Assembly: GCF_001039355.2 (NCBI RefSeq)
Contig: NW_019773654.1
Span: 43,994 to 66,835, forward strand
Direction of reading: 5' to 3'
Source of the DNA: Lingula anatina
Taxonomy: Eukaryota; Brachiopoda; Lingulata; Lingulida; Lingulidae
Length of the DNA: 22,842 nt
The translations under genes were made by a program, and so were the position numbers. Of the stretch, positions 17,701-22,842 are shown piece after piece. The stretch's first letter is position 1. The number at the start of each line of letters is the position of its first letter. The notes below the pieces were generated by a model. That model worked only from the letters and a program-made list of their open reading frames with translations. It had not been told where the DNA came from and searched no databases.

Positions 17701-20700
17701 ACCACTTCTGGTGGCTGCCAAGGGCGGCCACACCGAATGTGTCCAGCTTCTCCTCCAACACGGGGCTGATACCAATATACAGGATAAGGTGAGTGTAGAA
17801 TATTCTTAGCATAGCAATATTGCTACTCTTGCGTATAACTACATGTCTTTTCCGATGTACATTAGAAGTTATTGTTCCAGGTTTACATATCCTGCTTAGC
17901 GATCTTTCAAGTAATAACTAATGATCTTAAAGCATGTATCTAATATCATTGTTTATAGCCTGTACATATTACAGTGAGAATCTTTGCTTACCGATTTTTT
18001 TATAGCTGATTACTTTGAACACCCAGTGGAAATAAATTAAATTCTGCAACACGGATTATCTGTTTACTCACATTGTTTGTCCATATTCTCAGAATGGGTG
18101 GACATCACTTCACTGCGCTGCCGAGTGCGGAGACACACAATGTATTCAGCTTCTCCTCCAACACGGGGCAGATACCAGTATACAGGCTAAGGTGAGTGCA
18201 GAATATTCTAAATATAGAAATATGGCTACACTTGCGTACAACTGCATTATGTCTTTTCTGAAGTTCATGAGAAGTTTTTCTGCAAGGTTTACATATTCCG
18301 CTTTACGGTCTATGTTTTAAGTTCTAACTTATGGTCTTAAAGCATGTATCGAATCTTATTGTTTATACCCTTTAAATATCACAGTGAGATTTTTTTGCTT
18401 ATCGATTTTAGTTTATAACTGATTGCTTTAAACACTCAGTGGAAATAAATTTGATTCTGCAACATGGATTATCTCCTTACTCACATCGTTTGTCTATATT
18501 CTCAGTGTGGGTGCACACCACTTTACCTGGCTGCCAAGGGCGGCCACACACAATGTGTTCAGCTTCTCCTCCAACACGGGGCTGATACCAATATACAGGC
18601 TAAGGTGAGTGTAGAATATCGCTACACTTGTGTTTAACTACATATCTTTCCCGAGGTGAGAAGTTATTGTACATGGTTTACATATTCTGCATAGCGATCT
18701 TTCTTATTAGTTGTAAGTAATCATCTTAAAATATGTATTGAATCACATCGTTTATATCGTTAACATATCACAGTGAGATTTTTTGCTATTCGATTTTAGT
18801 TTATAAATGTTTGCTTTAAACACCCAGTGGAAATAAATTTGATTCTGTAACACGGATTATCTGTTTACTCACATTGTTTGTCCATATTCTCAGTATGGGC
18901 GGACACCACTTCACTGGGCTGCCTTGTTGGGCCACACACAATGTGTTCAGCTTCTCCTCCAACACGGGGCTGATACCAATATACAGGCTAAGGTGAGTGT
19001 AGAATATCGCTACACTTGTGTTTAACTACATATCTTTCCCGAAGTGAGGAGTTATTGTACATGGTTGACATATTCTGCTTAGCGATCTTTCTCATTAGTT
19101 GTAAGTAATCATCTTAAAATATGTATTGAATCACATCGTTTATATCGTTAACATATCACAGTGAGATTTTTTGCTATTCGATTTTAGTTTCTAATTTTTG
19201 CTTTAAACACCCAGTGGAAATAAATTTGATTCTGCAACATGGATTATCTGTTTACTCACATTGTTTGTCCATATTCTCAGAAAGGGCTGACACCACTTCA
19301 CTGGGCTGCCTTGTTGGGCCACACACAATGTGTTCAGCTTCTCCTCCAACACGGGGCGAATACCAGTATAAAGACTAAGGTAAGTGTAGAATATTCTTAG
19401 CATAGCAATATTACTACACTTGCGTATAACTGCATGTCTTTTCCAATGTAGGCATTAGAAGCTATTGTTCCAGGTTTACATATCCTGCAAAGCGGTCTTT
19501 CAAGTTATAACCAATGATCTTAAAGCATGTATCGATTCACATTGTTTATACCCTGCACATATCACATTGAGAAATTGTGCTAAATGATTTTTGTTTGTTA
19601 CTGATAATTTTAAACCCCGAATGAAATCTAAGCATGTTTCTGCAACACGACCTATCTGTTTACTCACATTGTTTGTCCTTATTTTCAGGATGGGTGGACA
19701 TCACTTCACTTGGCTGCCTACAAGGGCCACACACAATGTGTCCAGCTTCTCCTCCAACATGGGGCGGATACCAATATACAGACTGAGGTGAGTGTAGAAT
19801 ATTCTAAGCATAGTAATATGGCTACACTTGCGTACAACTACATTATGTCTTTTCTGAAGTTCCTAATTCGACACGCTCTACGATTCAGTTACGATACAGG
19901 TGCGATATTGTTACGAATATTCTGGGATTCGGCTTGAATCGCACGAATATTGTCCAGAAATTCACTACGATTTTTTGGAATCGGGAGTTCGTGGCCAAAA
20001 CTTTGAACAGCTAAAAATTTTTGCCACGAATTCCCGATTGATCAAGAAGTGCAAGAACTGACTACGATTATATACGAATCTGTTAAGAACTTCACGAACT
20101 GATTACGATTCAACCACGAATCCTGAAATTTTTAATTCCTGGCGATTCGTGGGATTCGTGATCTGTGTGAAATAGGGGCATTAGCGATCTTTCAAGTTAT
20201 AACTAATGATCTTAAAGCATGTAACGAATTTCATTGTATATACGCTGTACATATTACAGTGAGAATCTTTGCTTACCGATTTTTTTATAGCCGATTACTT
20301 TGAAAAAGCCGGTGCAAATAAACATGAGTCAACGGCATGGATTATCCGTTTACTCACATTGTTTGTCCATATTTTCAGCATGGGTTGACACCACTTCATG
20401 TGGCTGCCTTGACCTATCATTGTGTTGAGCTTCTCCTCCAACACGGGGCGGATGCCAGTATACAGACTAAAGTGAGTGTAGAATATTCTAAGCATAGTAA
20501 TATGGCTACACTTGCGTACAACTAAATTATGTCTTTTCTGATGTTCCTGAGAGGTTTTTGTGCAAGGTTTACATATCCTGCGTAGCGATCTTTCAAGTTA
20601 TAACTAATGATCTTAAAGCATGTATTGAATCTCATTGTTTATACCCTGTACATATCACAGTGAGAATCTTTGCTTACCGATTTTTTGTTTATAGCTGATT

Positions 20701-22336
20701 ACTTTGAACACCCCGTGGAAATAAACATGATTCTACGGCATGGATTATCTGTTTACTCACATTCTTTGTCCATATTCTCAGGATGGGTGGACACCACTTC
20801 ACGTAGCTGCCAGGTTCGGCTACACACAAAGTGTTCAGCTTCTCCTCCAACACGGGGCGGATTCCAGTATACAGAATAAGGTAAATGTGAAAGAGTCAAT
20901 GCACAGGAATATGGCTACACTTTTTTTAAGAAACCATATTAAGACCGTTTTACGGGAAAGCACCATTTCACTACATTGCACTTAACAGCTACATTTTCCT
21001 CCTCATACAGTAAGTAACATAAGTGTTGCTATTACAGGAAGGAAAGACACCAAGAATGTTGGCAAAAGGCAAAGAACACGCTACCGTAACAGAACTGCTG
21101 AGGCGTTTTGAAATACCAGATATACAGGTATACATGTAGCGGTGTGAACGTGGTCAACCTTTAGCCCTTAAATAGCATTGGATTATGATATATGGAGTGT
21201 CGATCAGCAGTTGAAAAATACATAAATTCGAGTATTTGTTTCAAAGCAGTTTATTTTTATCACATTTATGTGTATTTTTTAACATCGCCTCGGGAGTACC
21301 ATTAATCAGATGTATTCATTTGAAAATTATTTTAGATATTAAATTACATGATCAAGTATGGCCCAATACTGTTAAATTATATGACCAATTAAGATTCAAT
21401 AGGAAGGCAGATGTGTAGAGGTCAAGTGTCCTGGATTATAACTGCGCGAGTCCTGAGTTCATGGACGATATTTTAATAACTGTTTCATCAAATATACCAG
21501 TTCCTGTAAAATAACTAAATTGATGTCATATTTACAGGGGTATGCACAGACCAGGACTTTGGAGCACCTTGCTGAACTATTAGATCCTGCTGAATACACC
21601 ATTATTAACCAGACCAACCTGAGCACAAACTTCCCTGACGTCTTTCAATTCCAAAAAGTGCAGGAACTGAAAAACTGGGCCGACAAGAACAATTGTACAA
21701 AGATTAGAGACCTAAAGGATCGGCTACAGGATTCAAACCTTCCACGACTTTCCAGTAAGTAATAGCCATGATATTTAGAGATATTTAACAGTATCTTATA
21801 CATGTACTCCATAACACCAATGTAACAACCGACGGTAACTGGACTGTAAGATTAGAAGTGTATAATAATACATTTCACGCTATATCATTTTCTTTTTATT
21901 TGTATGTACGTGTTTGTATATCGTAGATGGCAGGCTTATTGTAAAGATAGGGATAGACTTTTTGGGCTACAATTTACACAAAAGATGGCAGCTAACGAAG
22001 TTATCAAATGTCTGATTATGCAAAGGCGTACATGAAAAGCACACTTGCTTTCAGCGACTTTTATTTCGTGCACTCAAAAAATAAATTATATGTTATAAGG
22101 CATCTAATGATTGGTTGTGCAAAACCCATTGCATCACTTTCCGCACCTTACGATTGACACTTTAAAAAAGATTAGTTTCGCTTACAGGTGCGGCAGTGGA
22201 CTATTATGCTGAAGTGGTGAAGAATATTTCAGACATGCCCCCAGATGACTTTGAAGAACTTTGTAGAACCCTGATCACTGCCAGGCACATGTGCATAACA
22301 TGTTCAGCAACCACTAACCAGCAAGAAATAAAGTAA
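14791..22336 (+). CDS. Ankyrin-repeat protein gene 2, apparently complete, 18 exons
   Basis: Start exon 14791-14892 (MADSRLLWAARGG, A at -3 and G at +4, upstream TAG at 14776-14778). Ankyrin exons start at 15277, 15648, 16061, 16472, 16878, 17286, 17690, 18093, 18506, 18894, 19281 and 19689 (99 nt each), then 20379-20471 (93 nt) and 20782-20880. A degenerate capping repeat follows at 21038-21127 (EGKTPRMLAKG, TVTELLRRF), then C-terminal exons 21538-21754 and 22188-22336. All introns are phase 0 except the last (phase 1). Together they give 1938 nt, 645 residues plus TAA. The TAA overlaps a good donor (AAA|GTAAGG at 22333), so further exons cannot be excluded. The protein should be a cytosolic solenoid of about 16 repeats with a short alpha-helical tail, with no signal peptide or membrane segment. 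Ligand and pathway are unknown. The tail matches no domain I recognise. Confidence 0.85.
15277..20880 (+). repeat. Tandem array of about 405-bp exon-plus-intron units (14 ankyrin exons)
   Basis: Exon starts are spaced 371, 413, 411, 406, 408, 404, 403, 413, 388, 387, 408, 690 and 403 bp apart. The introns are conserved along with the exons: GTGAGTGTAGAATATTCT after the exon, TTTACATATCCTGCTTAGCG in mid-intron, and GTGGAAATAAA, TGGATTATCTGTTTAC and TTGTTTGTCCATATTCTCAG before the next exon. This shows that whole units, not just coding pieces, were copied. The 690-bp spacing is due to an inserted element (19863-20180). Minus-strand open frames of about 66 codons recur in every unit but are shadows of the conserved exon and intron sequence. 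Confidence 0.92.
19863..20180. mobile_element. About 315-bp insertion in an ankyrin-gene intron, rich in GATTCGT/ACGAATC
   Basis: The intron after the ankyrin exon at 19689 follows its sister copies to TTTTCTGAAGTTCCT, then runs into foreign sequence and rejoins the family at TTAGCGATCTTTCAAG (20181). About 35 bp expected at this place are missing. The insert repeats ACGATT, ACGAAT and GATTCGTG words in both orientations and ends GTGTGAAATAGGGGCA. There is no coding frame. I see no clean inverted ends or target duplication, so its class is uncertain, though the words suggest a non-autonomous interspersed repeat. Confidence 0.65.
21128..21537 (+). other. Intron between capping repeat and C-terminal exon
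   Basis: A 410-bp AT-rich intron bounded by GTATAC and TTTACAG. It is not similar to the ankyrin-unit introns, so the array ends before it. Confidence 0.6.
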
Positions 22337-22842
22337 GGGCCATATTAACATCGGATGAAGAGTAAATATTTTTAGCCATCCATTAAAATTAGAATGAAAA
22401 AATATGTATAACTCTGAAACTGGAACTTACAAGCAAGCAACTTTCTCTTACTTATCATATTGTGTAAATGTTGAAGCTATCTTTGTCCATGTAGCATTCT
22501 AGTGCTTATTTACTCTGTTCGCATAATGTATGAATTATATACTCAATCTTCCATAAACTAAATAATACAAGTAATTATATGCATGTGTGTATGTGTTATT
22601 GGAAAAGCGAATAATATGTTTGAAAAGTAAAACTTAGACGAAGTTTAAGGGTAAAACGGTAACTTTACCAATCGCTTGGATGAATATTGTTACATATTAT
22701 ATTAGAATATATTTAATCATACATGTAAATTGGCATTTACTCTGCGTTTGACAGTTTTCCTGCATTTTGTTTTGATTTGTGTTCTCTGAATTTTGAAAGT
22801 TACACTCTTACGCCAGTTGTTGAAATGATCCCATTGAAACAA
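22337..22842. other. 3' flank of ankyrin gene 2, nothing identified
   Basis: AT-rich sequence with no further exon that I can support. An AATAAA at 22327-22332 overlaps the end of the coding region, and no other AATAAA is seen up to the window end. If the donor at 22333 is used, the next exon lies beyond the window. Confidence 0.4.

Noticed and set aside
15199-20495. Recurring minus-strand frames of about 66 codons across the ankyrin units (MLRIFYTHLSLYTGI type)
   Set aside because: They are the reverse of the ankyrin exon and the conserved intron start. Their recurrence follows from unit duplication, and they contain no independent domain.
13329-20880. Regularly spaced near-identical repeats as a CRISPR-like array
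   Set aside because: The period is about 405 bp, the repeats encode ankyrin with splice sites, and the genome is eukaryotic.
21236-21418. 60-codon plus-strand frame within the intron before the C-terminal exon
   Set aside because: It has no splice signals in register with the gene and AT-rich, non-conserved composition. It lies inside a well-supported intron.

Overview
The window is animal nuclear DNA: genes split by GT-AG introns, many microsatellites, a non-LTR retrotransposon remnant and short inverted-repeat transposons. The style (ankyrin repeats encoded one per exon, short non-autonomous DNA elements, abundant TAA/CA microsatellites) fits a marine invertebrate. Amphioxus (Branchiostoma) is my best guess, but that is inference and not a sequence match.

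Layout. (1) 1-2060: the antisense 3' end of a CR1/L2-like LINE, a diverged direct duplication, degenerate 40-bp repeats and simple repeats. (2) 2074-3796: a complete three-exon gene on + for a 168-residue zinc-dependent purine/nucleoside deaminase of the cytidine-deaminase fold, closest in feel to bacterial COG0590/GuaD-type enzymes. (3) 3797-5097: no convincing gene. (4) 5098-10330: an array of diverged tandem units of about 1.1-1.5 kb, each with an internal half-repeat. Two units carry separate ~170-bp transposon insertions with 5-bp target duplications, proven by the empty sites in sister units. (5) 10582-11417: a 657-base assembly gap flanked on both sides by the same T-run/G-run sequence. 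(6) 12317-14654: the 5' part of an ankyrin-repeat gene (start exon plus four ankyrin exons, three of them inside perfect 411-bp tandem copies), ending abruptly near an ambiguous base at 14741. (7) 14791-22336: a second, apparently complete paralogue with its own start exon, 14 ankyrin exons, a degenerate capping repeat and two unrecognised C-terminal exons (about 645 residues).

The striking part is region 6-7. Each 33-residue ankyrin repeat is one 99-nt, phase 0-0 exon inside a ~405-bp exon-plus-intron unit that has been copied many times. Any number of units can therefore be gained, lost or skipped without breaking the frame. The second helix is almost invariant, while variation sits at the positions that form the ligand-binding face of ankyrin proteins. 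This is a plausible genomic way to diversify a recognition protein. Its ligand and function are unknown, and nothing in the window links it functionally to the deaminase.
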